A stretch of 64,000 nucleotides of DNA from Labilibaculum sp. DW002 (GCF_029029525.1 NZ_JAKJSC010000001.1:2578987-2642986), one strand, 5' to 3'. Numbered from the stretch's first letter, positions 16,608-26,230 are shown. Notes: a model not told the origin generated them from the sequence alone. A program made the numbers and translations.

Positions 16608-19600
16608 TTAGTTAATTTTGAATTCAATTTCAGAATTATTTTTGAAATATTCTATCAAATCAGTAGAAAGTTTCACTTTACAAGTTCTTGAAAACATTTT
16701 GACCCTCACGTTTCTTTCATCAAAAATAACAAAGTTCAACTTTAAGTTACCCTGATTTTCTTCCATACAATTAGCCATCTCTGTAACCAGTTCGTTAGTA
16801 AGACTCCCCAATGGAACTTCAACAGTAAGTTCTTTTACTCTCTGCTCTAAAACGTCGGTAAGTAAGCTAATATTTTTGACCTTAAATTCTAATTCTGTCG
16901 AATCCCTGGGCCAGGTTCGTTGTTGAACGCGACCATTTATAAATACGGAAAGTCCTTCAACAAAATAGTTGTTGAACTCAACAAAATCCTTTCCAAAGAA
17001 AGGGAGTTCGTATGAATCCGTAAAATCTTCAATATTAACAATTGCAAAAGGGTTACCTGTTCGGGTTATACCTCTTCGGACAGCGGTTACCATTCCTGCA
17101 ATATTAATTTCTTTGTCCTTAAACTGAAGCATATCAACAGATAACTCAGATAAGGATGCATTACAAAATGAATCAATCTCCAGTCGGTAATCATCTAATG
17201 GATGCGCTGAAAGGTAAATTCCAATCAAAGCTTTTTCCTTATTCAGGCGCTCAAGCTTACTCCACTCTCCCGAGTTTGGTACCTTAGGTGGCGTTACCAC
17301 ATAATCTTCTACCCCACCAAAAAGGGTTTGTTGAGCCATAGCTTTCTCTGCCTGCAACTTATTACCGTATTTGGATAAGAGCTCAATGAAAGTTGTATCA
17401 AATTCGTCGGTTGCAAAGTATTGGCTACGATTAAATTCGAAACTATCGAAACCGCCCGACATGGCAAGATTTTCAAGCGTACGTTTATTGACTGTTCGCA
17501 AATTCACACGTTCGACAAAGTCAAAAACATCCTTGAAGTCTCCATTCTCTCTTTCTTTGATAATATCTTCAACAGCGGCTTCTCCAACACCTTTAACAGC
17601 GGCCATTCCAAAACGAACAGCGCCTTCCTTATTTACCGTAAACCGAAGGTAAGATTCATTGACATCAGGACCTAATACCGGCAAACGCATACGCTTGCAC
17701 TCATCCATGAAAATGGTCACTTTTTCAATATCAGAAAGGTTACGGCTAAGTACTGCTGCCATAAATTCTGCCGGATGATGTGCTTTTAAATAACCCGTTT
17801 GATAGGCAATATAAGCGTAACAAACAGAGTGAGATTTATTAAAAGCATACTGTGCAAATGCCTCCCAGTCAGCCCAAATTTTATCAATCAGTTTGTCTGC
17901 TTTTGCATTATCACCATTTACACCCTCCATAAATTTCGGGTTATCGTGACAACCTTCGATAAATTGAACCTTAAGTTTATCCATTTCGGCGATCTTCTTC
18001 TTTCCCATTGCCTTACGCAAGGAGTCAGACATACCACGCGTGAATCCCCCCAGTGCTCTCGACTGGAGCATCACTTGCTCCTGATAAACCGTAATACCAT
18101 AAGTATCGTTCAGATATTTTTCCATGATTGGATGATCATAGACAATTTCCTCCTTACCATGCTTACGATTTACAAAATTCGGAATGTATTGCATCGGTCC
18201 CGGACGATAAAGAGCATTCATTGCCACAAGGTCTTCAAAACGGTTAGGTTTTAACCCCTTTAAGTGCTTTTTCATTCCCGGTGACTCAAACTGGAAAATA
18301 CCCGTTGTTTCACCTTTACTAAACAGTTGAAAAGTCTCCTCATTCTCCAGATCGACATTGTTAATATCAACATCAATACCTCTTGACAATTTTACATTCG
18401 CTAGTACTTCTTTTATAATGGATAAGGTTTTTAGACCAAGAAAATCCATTTTTAACAGACCGATATCCTCAACGTAACGACCATCGTACTGCGTTGTTAA
18501 TAATTCCTCTCCTTTGGTTGGCATCACTGGCAAATGCTCTACCAAAGGATTTTTACCAATCAAAACACCACAAGCATGCACTCCTGTTTGTCTTACCGAT
18601 CCTTCAAGAGATTCGGCAAATTTAATGGTTTGTGCTATGAGCGGATTAGAAGAATTCTTTTCTTCGAGCAGAGCAGGCTCTTCTTCATATGCTTTTTTAA
18701 AACTCATCTTTGGTGCTTCAGGCACCAATTTGGTAAGGCGAATAGCTTCAGACAAATCCAAACGCAATACACGTGCAACATCCTTAATGGAACTTTTGGT
18801 AGCCATGGTTCCAAAGGTGCAAATATGAGCTACTTTATCTTGTCCATATTTCTCAGTTACATAATCCAATACATCCTGTCGACCATCATCATCAAAATCA
18901 ATATCCACATCGGGCATTGAAACACGATCAGGATTTAGGAAACGCTCAAACAGTAAGTCATATTTAATCGGATCTACATCAGTAATTGAAATACTATAAG
19001 CTACAACTGAACCTGCAGCTGAACCTCGACCAGGACCAACAATAACTCCGTTGTCCTTAGCCCAATTAATAAAATCCTGTGTAATCAAGAAATAACCAGG
19101 AAAACCCATGGTCTTAATTGTATCCAACTCGAAATTAAGACGTTCAACAACATGATCCTCTAAAACTTCACCGTAACGAACCTTAGCGCCTTCAAATGCA
19201 AGATATTCAAGATAATCAGCCTCTAATTTAATTGGCAACACTTTATCGTAACCACCTAACTTTTCATAACGTTCATCTTTAAACTCCTCTATAAGTGCAG
19301 CTTCGTTGAATTTCTCTTTATAAATTTCTAAAGTTCCAAATTCTTCTGGTATATCAAAAGGAGGCATAATAGGATTGGCATTGAGTTCAAAAGCCTCAAC
19401 TTTTTCAGCGATCTCCAAGGTGTTCGCAAGTGCATCAGGTACATCAGCGAAGAGTTCATTCATCTCTTCTGTAGTCTTAAACCACTCTTGCTTGGTGTAA
19501 CGCATTCGTGTTGGATCGTCGTAATCACGGCCTGTATTTAAGCATACCAAAACATCGTGCGCTTCTGCATCTTCAGGGTTCACAAAATGTGAATCATTAG

Positions 19601-20984
19601 TCGCAATTACTTTAACACCAAGTTCAGCACCTAATCCACGAATTACCTTATTCACTCTCACCTGTTTTTCCCAAACATCGCCCTTCAAACGAGGATCGTT
19701 ATTTGGATGACGCATAATCTCCAAATAATAATCTTCTCCAAATACATCTTTAAACCATAGAATCGTTTCTTTGGCCTTATTAATATTCCCATTCATGATG
19801 TGTTGCGACACTTCACCACCAAGGCAAGCACTACTTACAATAAGTCCTTCATTATATTCTTCGAGTAAATCCTTGTCAATACGAGGTTTGTAATACATAC
19901 CATCTGTATGGGCAATAGATGTTAACCTCAAGAGATTTTGATACCCTTTGTAATTTTTAGCTAGCAAAATAATGTGATGACCTGATCCATCCCCTTTATT
20001 TTCTTTAATTAAATGTCCTCGTCTTGCTACATAGGCTTCAACACCGATAATCGGTTTGATACCTGCTTTGCCGCAAGCAACATGAAACTCTTTTACGCCG
20101 AACATGCTACCATGATCGGTAATAGCTACAGCTGCCATACCATCTTCTTTTGCTTTTGCTGCAACTTGAGCAGTTTTAGCAGCTCCATCGAGAATAGAAT
20201 ATTGCGTATGAACATGCAAATGAACAAAAGGTTGCGGTGTAATATTTTTTGCAGCCTCTTTCCTTTTTCGTTCTTCCTTTTCAATAGAAATATCGTCAAA
20301 AGCGGTGTTGACCTTAAAAGACTCATACTTAATACCCACCAATTCAATTGGCTTTGGATTATTAAGTTTAAACGCCTGAATCTGCTCCATTGAAAACCTC
20401 AACAACTCAGCACTTAAACCATCCACCCTAATCAACTCCAAGAAACAACGAGAAGTTGCTTCCACATCTGCGGCAGCATTATGAGCTTCTGCAAAAGGAA
20501 CACCAAAAAGCTTCATGTGAAGCTCGGTAAGCGTAGGGTTTTTAAGTTGGCCTTTGCGTTTAAGATCACAATACTCCTTACTGCCTGTCATGGTATCAAG
20601 AGAAGATGCATTTACAAGCTCCTGCTCCTCCATTTCACAGCGCAATAATTCACAACCTGCTATATTAATATCGAATGACACATTATGTCCGATGATAAAG
20701 TTTGATTTCTTTACATCCTCCATAAAATCAAGTAGAGCATCTTTAAGGGGAATCCCTTTTTCCTGAGCTATTTCTGTTGTTATGCCATGCACCGCTACCA
20801 CATCTTCAGGAATGGTATATCCATCGGGTGTAATAACATGGTTTTTTGCAAACAGGAAATTACCCTCGATATCGTGACATTGCCATGCGAGTTGTACCAT
20901 GCGTGGCCAGTTCTCAAAATCACTTAATGGTGCTTTCCATTTCTTGGGTAAGCCTGTGGTTTCAGTGTCAAATATTAAAAACAT
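16608..20984 (-). CDS. dnaE: DNA polymerase III alpha subunit with fused N-terminal exonuclease
   Basis: This is the replicative polymerase, 1458 residues, about 300 longer than E. coli DnaE (1160). Residues 1-190 are a DnaQ-like DEDDh proofreading exonuclease with all catalytic positions: Asp6 and Glu8 (FDTETTG), Asp105 (HNVSFD), His168 and Asp173 (AHNAAAD). A short linker leads to the PHP domain from about residue 253 (FVHLHVHTQYSILDGA). The polymerase core follows (PDVDIDFDDDGR with catalytic Asp residues, FESPGMKKHL, MSDSLRKAMGKK), then helix-hairpin-helix and OB regions (INIAGMVTAVRRGITRTG). The fusion puts 3'-5' proofreading in cis. It is known, as I recall, from other Bacteroidota. It probably forms an operon with trxA. 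Confidence 0.95.
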   Translation of the reverse strand: MFLIFDTETTGLPKKWKAPLSDFENWPRMVQLAWQCHDIEGNFLFAKNHVITPDGYTIPEDVVAVHGITTEIAQEKGIPLKDALLDFMEDVKKSNFIIGHNVSFDINIAGCELLRCEMEEQELVNASSLDTMTGSKEYCDLKRKGQLKNPTLTELHMKLFGVPFAEAHNAAADVEATSRCFLELIRVDGLSAELLRFSMEQIQAFKLNNPKPIELVGIKYESFKVNTAFDDISIEKEERKRKEAAKNITPQPFVHLHVHTQYSILDGAAKTAQVAAKAKEDGMAAVAITDHGSMFGVKEFHVACGKAGIKPIIGVEAYVARRGHLIKENKGDGSGHHIILLAKNYKGYQNLLRLTSIAHTDGMYYKPRIDKDLLEEYNEGLIVSSACLGGEVSQHIMNGNINKAKETILWFKDVFGEDYYLEIMRHPNNDPRLKGDVWEKQVRVNKVIRGLGAELGVKVIATNDSHFVNPEDAEAHDVLVCLNTGRDYDDPTRMRYTKQEWFKTTEEMNELFADVPDALANTLEIAEKVEAFELNANPIMPPFDIPEEFGTLEIYKEKFNEAALIEEFKDERYEKLGGYDKVLPIKLEADYLEYLAFEGAKVRYGEVLEDHVVERLNFELDTIKTMGFPGYFLITQDFINWAKDNGVIVGPGRGSAAGSVVAYSISITDVDPIKYDLLFERFLNPDRVSMPDVDIDFDDDGRQDVLDYVTEKYGQDKVAHICTFGTMATKSSIKDVARVLRLDLSEAIRLTKLVPEAPKMSFKKAYEEEPALLEEKNSSNPLIAQTIKFAESLEGSVRQTGVHACGVLIGKNPLVEHLPVMPTKGEELLTTQYDGRYVEDIGLLKMDFLGLKTLSIIKEVLANVKLSRGIDVDINNVDLENEETFQLFSKGETTGIFQFESPGMKKHLKGLKPNRFEDLVAMNALYRPGPMQYIPNFVNRKHGKEEIVYDHPIMEKYLNDTYGITVYQEQVMLQSRALGGFTRGMSDSLRKAMGKKKIAEMDKLKVQFIEGCHDNPKFMEGVNGDNAKADKLIDKIWADWEAFAQYAFNKSHSVCYAYIAYQTGYLKAHHPAEFMAAVLSRNLSDIEKVTIFMDECKRMRLPVLGPDVNESYLRFTVNKEGAVRFGMAAVKGVGEAAVEDIIKERENGDFKDVFDFVERVNLRTVNKRTLENLAMSGGFDSFEFNRSQYFATDEFDTTFIELLSKYGNKLQAEKAMAQQTLFGGVEDYVVTPPKVPNSGEWSKLERLNKEKALIGIYLSAHPLDDYRLEIDSFCNASLSELSVDMLQFKDKEINIAGMVTAVRRGITRTGNPFAIVNIEDFTDSYELPFFGKDFVEFNNYFVEGLSVFINGRVQQRTWPRDSTELEFKVKNISLLTDVLEQRVKELTVEVPLGSLTNELVTEMANCMEENQGNLKLNFVIFDERNVRVKMFSRTCKVKLSTDLIEYFKNNSEIEFKIN

Positions 20985-21217
20985 CTCAGTATCAGAATTA
21001 TATATTTATCCCTTATTATTCGTAGGCGGATTGCGAAGATAAGGAATAAAAAAGGGATTCAAGTAAGGCGAAATAGTAAATATCACGAACGCACTTCTCT
21101 AAGTTATCAACAAGTGAGTTATGCATGTAAAGACTAGTAAAACAACAGCTCTACCTACATGATTTTCAGTCAATAAAATTATTGCATCTAAGCTATTTTT
21201 ATTCAGAAAATAAGTTG

Positions 21218-21225
21218 TATCTTTG
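21218..21225 (+). promoter_or_regulatory. -7 element of the rpsP-rimM promoter
   Basis: The octamer TATCTTTG matches TAnnTTTG and lies 53 nt before the rpsP start codon. A convincing -33 TTG is not seen at the usual spacing. The rest of the 294-nt gap from 20985 holds no gene or structure I can support. Confidence 0.6.
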
Positions 21226-21278
21226 TCGCGCTTATAAATCGTGGTATGTATACCACAACTTAATAAAAAAAAAAAGCT

Positions 21279-21815
21279 ATGGCAACAAAGATTAGATTAG
21301 CCCGACATGGTCGCAAAGGTAGACCATTTTACCACATTGTGGTAGCAGATAGCAGAGCGCCACGTGATGGTAAGTACATTGAGCGTATTGGATCTTACAA
21401 TCCTAATACAAACCCAGCTACTATTAACTTGGACTTTGATAAAGCATTGACTTGGTTAAATACAGGAGCACAACCAACTGACACTGCAAGAGCAATTTTA
21501 TCTTACGAAGGTGTAATGATGAAGAAGCACTTACAAGGTGGTGTTAAAAAAGGAGCTTTCGACGAGGCTGCTGCAGAAGTAAAATTCGAAGCTTGGAAGA
21601 AAGAGAAAGAAGCTAAAATCAACGCTAAGAAAGAAGGTCTTTCTACTGCTGCGTCTGATTCAGCTAAAGCTCGTTTAGAAGCAGAAACTAAGGTTTCTAC
21701 TGATAGAGCAGAAGCTATTGCAAAGAAAGCTGCAGATGCTGAAGAAGCTGCTAAAGCTGAAGCTGCTGCTAAAGAAGCTCCTGCTGCTGAAGGTTCAGAA
21801 GAAACTGAAGCTTAA
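21279..21815 (+). CDS. rpsP: 30S ribosomal protein S16 with alanine-rich extension
   Basis: S16 helps fold 16S rRNA in the body of the 30S subunit. The product has 178 residues. The first about 80 are the canonical domain ([31 protein letters not shown]). The rest is a lysine/glutamate/alanine-rich tail (about 85-178, ending SEETEA) that the E. coli protein (82 aa) lacks. Long tails of this kind are common in Bacteroidota S16, as I recall. It shares a transcript with rimM, whose ATG lies 10 nt after the rpsP stop. Confidence 0.96.
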   Translation: MATKIRLARHGRKGRPFYHIVVADSRAPRDGKYIERIGSYNPNTNPATINLDFDKALTWLNTGAQPTDTARAILSYEGVMMKKHLQGGVKKGAFDEAAAEVKFEAWKKEKEAKINAKKEGLSTAASDSAKARLEAETKVSTDRAEAIAKKAADAEEAAKAEAAAKEAPAAEGSEETEA

Positions 21816-21825
21816 TAGTTATTGT

Positions 21826-22362
21826 ATGCTTAGAATAGAAGATTGCTATCTTGCCGGAACATTTACTAAAACTCACGGAGTAAAAGGTGAACTTGTAGCA
21901 AAAAAATCTAGCGATCTTCTCGAAAAATATAAATTGGAATCAGTCCTTGTCGATATCGACGGAGGACTGGTTCCTTTTTTCATTCCTAAAAAAGGAATTA
22001 CACCTCGCAACCACTCAAGTGTGAGGATTCAATTGGAAGATTTGGATTCAGAAGCCAAAGCACAGCGTTTCATTGGCTGTGACATCTACATTCTGATGAA
22101 AGATGTTCCTGATTTTATTGAGGAAGAAGAAGACATTGACCCTAACGTACTTATTGGATTCGTTTATATTGATGAAGAAAGAGGCGAAATAGGAACGATT
22201 GAAGACATTCAGGATTATTCAGGCAATATTGTATTGGTTCTTGAACTGAATGGGCAAGAAGTCTTAATTCCATTTGCTGATGAGAACTTCATTGAAATAA
22301 ATGAGGAAGAAAAATCTATCATCATGGAAACTCCGGATGGCTTGCTTGACATGTACCTTTAA
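21826..22362 (+). CDS. rimM: Ribosome maturation factor RimM
   Basis: RimM assists late 16S rRNA processing and assembly of the 30S head. The product has 178 residues from the ATG at 21826, which begins the expected LRIEDCYLAGTFTKTHGVKGELVAKK motif of the N-terminal barrel. The upstream open frame is just the alternative frame of the rpsP tail. The C-terminal PRC-barrel spans about 100-178 (LIGFVYIDEERGEIGTIEDI ... VLIPFADENFIEI). It directly follows rpsP, as in many bacteria, but trmD and rplS do not follow here. Confidence 0.95.
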   Translation: MLRIEDCYLAGTFTKTHGVKGELVAKKSSDLLEKYKLESVLVDIDGGLVPFFIPKKGITPRNHSSVRIQLEDLDSEAKAQRFIGCDIYILMKDVPDFIEEEEDIDPNVLIGFVYIDEERGEIGTIEDIQDYSGNIVLVLELNGQEVLIPFADENFIEINEEEKSIIMETPDGLLDMYL

Positions 22363-22435
22363 TCAAGTAGTAAAAAACAAATTCTTTAACTGATTTTATT
22401 TTTAAGTAACTGTTTATTATACAACTGTACTTAAT

Positions 22436-22855
22436 CTATCCAATGACTTTGTCTTCGAACTCGCGGATTCTAATTTTTAAAGTTTCTGGCACTAGAATAC
22501 TTTTTCCTAACTTTGAACTAAAAGCAACCATAACCTGTGATGTTTTGGTTTTTATTTCCCCAGAAATTGAATCGACAATGTCTTGATGCAAAGACACACT
22601 TTTATTTCCTATTTTATAAATTTTTGTGTGTACTTCAATTTTATCATCAAGCATGATTGGTGATAAATAATCTATTTCTAAATGCGCTACAATTAAAGCT
22701 GCATCCTTCCAATCGATTACTTCCCCATATACCTTTTGGAAATACTCCATTCGCGCCAAGTCCAAATAGCTCAACTGCACACCATTATTGGCATGTCCCA
22801 TTAAATCGATATCGCCGAAACGGATTTGTATTTTCTTTGTATGCTTGAATTCCAT
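22436..22855 (-). CDS. Acyl-CoA thioesterase, YbgC/4HBT hotdog family
   Basis: The product has 139 residues, a single hotdog domain. The signature FGDIDLMGHANNGVQLSYLDLARMEYF holds the catalytic Asp (Asp17) and the G-H-x-N-N loop of 4-hydroxybenzoyl-CoA-type thioesterases. It hydrolyses a thioester, probably an acyl-CoA or acyl-ACP; chain length is not predictable. A Tol-Pal context (as for E. coli ybgC) is absent. It faces the rpsP-rimM pair convergently, and its neighbours give no clue. Confidence 0.85.
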   Translation of the reverse strand: MEFKHTKKIQIRFGDIDLMGHANNGVQLSYLDLARMEYFQKVYGEVIDWKDAALIVAHLEIDYLSPIMLDDKIEVHTKIYKIGNKSVSLHQDIVDSISGEIKTKTSQVMVAFSSKLGKSILVPETLKIRIREFEDKVIG

Positions 22856-23047
22856 CGTGTAAAATTTTATGCGAATGTATAGACAAATTACGAAAGGAAT
22901 AAATCTAAACCTGACATTTATATTTTTTTAAGCAATCATTGATATTTTAATCCGGTTTATAATCTCTAAAATCATTTTCTGTGCAACTTTTCACCTACTT
23001 GTTCGTCATTATAAGAGTACTACATTTTTCACTTAAATCGAACACAA

Positions 23048-23767
23048 ATGAAAACAAGAAAAGTTGTATCCATATTTGCCCTTTTCGCTTTTATTTTAAG
23101 CGGAAGCATGGTTTTTGCTCAAAGCAAAGAAAACAGAGAAGTTCGCGATTTTGAATCAATCAGTTTATCGATTCATGCCAAAGTATATCTAACGCAGGAC
23201 AATTCTACATCAGTCAAAATCAAGGGAGATTCTGATGATTTAAAAGAAATCATCACAGAAGTGGAAAATGGCAGTTTAAAAATCAAACGCAAAAAGAACA
23301 GAAATTGGGGTTGGAACAACTCTTTTAAAAATGTGGAAATTTACATCACCACTCCTGACGTGAGAAACCTAAGAATTTCTGGTTCTGGAAATATAATTGC
23401 AAAAAGTTCGATTAAAACTAATAATGCTACTTATGCCATAAGTGGTAGTGGGAACATTATTGTTGATGACCTAAGCGCTGAAACTCTTGAATGCCATATT
23501 TCTGGTTCAGGTGATATGAATCTAAAGGGAGAAGTTACAGATGATTTTGAGATTCACATTAGCGGATCGGGTGATGTTGATGCAGCCTATCTAAAAGCTG
23601 AAGACGTAAGTGTTAGAGTTTCCGGATCTGGTGATTGCAAGGTATATGCAACTAAAAATTTAAATGCAAGAGTTGCTGGTAGTGGCGATATTTACTATCG
23701 CGGAAAGCCTCAATCTATCGATTCAAAATCGGCAGGATCTGGCAAGATTAGATCAATTGGAAAATAA
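23048..23767 (+). CDS. Head-GIN-domain (DUF2807) secreted protein, adhesin-like
   Basis: The product has 239 residues and a signal peptide (1-24, ending GSMVFAQ). The remainder is a right-handed beta-helix-type DUF2807 domain with at least six short repeats built on the S-G-S-G-x-(I/D) motif (SGSGNIIAKSS, SGSGNIIVDDL, SGSGDMNL, SGSGDVDA, SGSGDCKV, AGSGDIYY). Proteins of this family are called putative auto-transporter adhesins but are mostly uncharacterised. It is probably in the outer membrane or periplasm. It is transcribed alone and ends at a strong terminator. Confidence 0.85.
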   Translation: MKTRKVVSIFALFAFILSGSMVFAQSKENREVRDFESISLSIHAKVYLTQDNSTSVKIKGDSDDLKEIITEVENGSLKIKRKKNRNWGWNNSFKNVEIYITTPDVRNLRISGSGNIIAKSSIKTNNATYAISGSGNIIVDDLSAETLECHISGSGDMNLKGEVTDDFEIHISGSGDVDAAYLKAEDVSVRVSGSGDCKVYATKNLNARVAGSGDIYYRGKPQSIDSKSAGSGKIRSIGK

Positions 23768-23777
23768 ATGAAATAAA

Positions 23778-23803
23778 AAAGGACGTTGTTATCAACGTCC
23801 TTT
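23778..23803. terminator. Bidirectional intrinsic terminator
   Basis: An 11-bp stem (arms AAAGGACGTTG and CAACGTCCTTT) with a 4-nt loop, flanked by A on one side and T on the other, lies between the convergent adhesin-like and tsaC genes. Confidence 0.85.
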
Positions 23804-23824
23804 CTCATTATTATCTATAATTTT

Positions 23825-24388
23825 TTACGATCGAAGAATATCAATTTCTCCTCCTAAGCCCAATTTAATAATACTTGAAGCTTTATTTTCAGATAAATCA
23901 TCTTGTCTGTACTCTACAATATAATCTACGGCTTCTTTTATTTCCTCATCAATTTCATCAAAATTTGCAGGTGATGGCTCACCACTAATATTTGCAGAAG
24001 TAGAAACGATAGGCTTTCTAAAACGCTGAATCAACTGTTGAGTGAAATTTTCATCCGTAATTCGAATACCAATACTACCGTCAGAATTAATCAGATTATT
24101 AGCCAAATTTTTGGCTCCAGAATAAATTATAGTTGTTGGCTTATTCGTCACTTCAAGTAGATCTAAAGCAATCTCAGGAACATCATCAACATATGAGCTA
24201 ATACGGTTTGGATTCTCCATAAGAACTAACATAGATTTAGAATCTTCACGTTGTTTTATCTCATAAACACGTTTTACAGCTTCTGCATTTGTAGCATCAC
24301 AGCCAATTCCCCAAATAGTATCTGTAGGATAAAGGATAATACCACCACTTTTAAGAACCTCTAAAGCCTTTTTTATATCGTTGTGCAT
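23825..24388 (-). CDS. tsaC: L-threonylcarbamoyladenylate synthase (TsaC/Sua5/YrdC)
   Basis: The enzyme makes threonylcarbamoyl-AMP from threonine, bicarbonate and ATP for the t6A37 modification of ANN-decoding tRNAs. The product has 187 residues, the short TsaC-type without a Sua5 domain. Diagnostic stretches are GGIILYPTDTIWGIGCDATN (shared substrate-binding start), KQREDSKSMLVL and the STSANISGEPSP phosphate-binding region. The other t6A genes (tsaB, tsaD, tsaE) are not in this window. It is on the same strand as dapD, 67 nt downstream of it, so co-transcription is possible. Confidence 0.92.
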   Translation of the reverse strand: MHNDIKKALEVLKSGGIILYPTDTIWGIGCDATNAEAVKRVYEIKQREDSKSMLVLMENPNRISSYVDDVPEIALDLLEVTNKPTTIIYSGAKNLANNLINSDGSIGIRITDENFTQQLIQRFRKPIVSTSANISGEPSPANFDEIDEEIKEAVDYIVEYRQDDLSENKASSIIKLGLGGEIDILRS

Positions 24389-24455
24389 ATTATTTAGAAA
24401 AAAATAAATAAGTGAATAAGTACTTTAAGAATGGACTCATTCACTTTTTTACTGT

Positions 24456-25275
24456 TTAAACGGCTACGTCGTACTCGCGCAAGGCGTCGTTCAATGATGT
24501 TTTAAGGTCGGTAGACGCTTTTCGCTTACCAATAATTAATGCACAAGGCACTTGATATTCACCCGCAGGGAATTTTTTAGTTCTGGTACCTGGAATCACA
24601 ACCGAACGTGCAGGAACAAACCCATCGTACTCCACTGGCTCATCACCTGTAACATCAATAATTTTAGTCGACTTGGTTAAAACAACATTTGCTCCAAGAA
24701 CAACTTCTTTCTCAAGGTGAACACCTTCAACTACGATACAACGTGATCCAATGAAACAGTTGTCTTCAATAATAACCGGAGCAGCTTGAATTGGCTCTAA
24801 AACACCACCAATACCAACACCGCCACTAAGGTGAACATGTTTACCAATTTGAGCGCATGATCCTACAGTAGCCCAAGTATCAACCATGGTTCCTTCATCA
24901 ACATATGCACCGATGTTTACGTAAGATGGCATCATCACCACATCGCGAGCAATAAAAGCACCATAACGAGAAACGGCATGAGGAACGACACGAACTCCAA
25001 GTTCTGCATAATTCGTTTTGAGTGCCATTTTATCGTGAAATTCGAATGGACCAACTTCAATGGTTTCCATTTTACGAATAGGGAAATATAGAATTACAGC
25101 TTTTTTCACCCACTCATTCACTTGCCACCCATTTTCAACTGGCTCTGCTGTTCTTAGCACTCCTTTATCCAGAAGTTCAATGACTTCGTTGATATTTTTT
25201 TGAACGTCAGCATTTTTTAAAAGACTTCTGTCTTCCCAAGCTGATTCGATGCTTTGCTTTCAAATTTTCGGACAT
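24456..25275 (-). CDS. dapD: Tetrahydrodipicolinate N-succinyltransferase, frameshifted near its 5' end
   Basis: DapD transfers succinyl from succinyl-CoA to tetrahydrodipicolinate in lysine/diaminopimelate synthesis. The intact open frame codes for 234 residues from a GTG at 25160, with the left-handed beta-helix hexapeptide repeats (YVNIGAYVDEGTMVDTWA, VGIGGVLEP, IGSRCIVVEG). Conserved N-terminal coding continues upstream of that GTG in the same frame (KQSIESAWEDRSLLKNADVQ) up to a TGA. An ATG at 25275 encodes MSENLK in a frame one base off. Removing one base at about 25257-25260 would join them into about 272 residues, matching E. coli DapD (274). So the gene carries a real or sequencing +1 shift, or uses a non-standard start. 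Confidence 0.85.
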
Positions 25276-25432
25276 AATCAATTGTATCAATTCAATTCTG
25301 GTTAATTAGGTAACAAAACTACTTAAAAAAGTTGAAAAAGGTTTAGAAATTAACAATTCGAAGATTCAAAAAATCAAATCATTAACAGTAAAAAACTCAA
25401 TCTCACCAGTTATTGCTTTTTATTTATTCGAA

Positions 25433-25464
25433 TTGAAATCTTCAATCAATTCTTTTTACTTTTG
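25433..25464 (+). promoter_or_regulatory. Bacteroidota promoter of the uracil-DNA glycosylase-like gene
   Basis: A -33 TTG at 25433-25435 and a -7 TACTTTTG at 25457-25464 are separated by 21 nt, the typical Bacteroidota spacing. The -7 box lies 22 nt before the start codon. Confidence 0.68.
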
Positions 25465-25486
25465 ACTGAATTTAATCAAAAGGTTC

Positions 25487-26230
25487 ATGCAAAAATCGAA
25501 ATTTTTAGCTCAAATCAACACACATCCTAGTTGGAATTCTTTTTTATCTAATGAGATTCTTCTGTTGTTGGAAAAAATTGAAGAATCAATTACCATTTCA
25601 ACCGCTACACCAGCAGTTCATCTCATATTACGATTTCTAGAAATGGACTTGAACAAAATTCCAGTCGTTATTCTAGGTCAAGATCCTTATCCTCAAAAAG
25701 GTGTCGCTACAGGAAGAGCCTTTGAAGTAAATGGTTTAAATTCCTGGCACGATAAATATCGAAATGTTTCTTTAAAAAATATTTTACGGAGTATTTATAA
25801 ATCTGTAAGAAACGAGGAATTAAAATATTCTGAAATTTTGGCCAAACTAAACGAAGGAGATCGTTTACCAATGGATGATGATTTTTCAATTCTACCGCCG
25901 AATCAACTTTTTAAATACTGGTGGGAACAAGAAAATGTACTGCTTTTAAATACCGCATTCACCTGCGAAATTGGCGAACCAAATTCGCACAGTAAAATCT
26001 GGGCTCCTTTTACGCATGCTTTACTAAAATACATAGCACATGCGAATAAAAATACCATTTGGTTTTTGTGGGGTAAAAATGCACAGCAAATTGTTGAAGG
26101 AATAAACATAAGCAACAAAATAGAAACTGCCCACCCAATGATGTGTTTCCAGAGAGATAATGACATCCTATTTGGGCACATTAATCCGTTCTTAGAAACA
26201 GCAAATCTTGTTAACTGGACAGGTAAATAG
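25487..26230 (+). CDS. Divergent uracil-DNA glycosylase family protein
   Basis: UDGs excise uracil from DNA. The product has 247 residues. It has a recognisable water-activating motif GQDPYP (64-69, Asp66) in ILGQDPYPQKGVATGRAFEV, with Phe79 in the uracil-stacking position, the strand LLLNTAFT, the WGKNAQ turn and a C-terminal His216 in AHPMMC. Family 1 Ung normally has GQDPYH and HPSP-(L/I)-S, so both loops differ (Pro for His, and Met-Met for the Ser-Pro leucine-intercalation loop). The fold is clear. Whether uracil is the true substrate is uncertain, so no gene symbol is given. Confidence 0.78.
   Translation: MQKSKFLAQINTHPSWNSFLSNEILLLLEKIEESITISTATPAVHLILRFLEMDLNKIPVVILGQDPYPQKGVATGRAFEVNGLNSWHDKYRNVSLKNILRSIYKSVRNEELKYSEILAKLNEGDRLPMDDDFSILPPNQLFKYWWEQENVLLLNTAFTCEIGEPNSHSKIWAPFTHALLKYIAHANKNTIWFLWGKNAQQIVEGINISNKIETAHPMMCFQRDNDILFGHINPFLETANLVNWTGK

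Noticed and set aside
25160-25275. dapD treated as a normal gene starting at GTG 25160
   Set aside because: Conserved N-terminal DapD codons continue upstream in the same frame, so the GTG start would remove a conserved part of the family; the frameshift reading is preferred.
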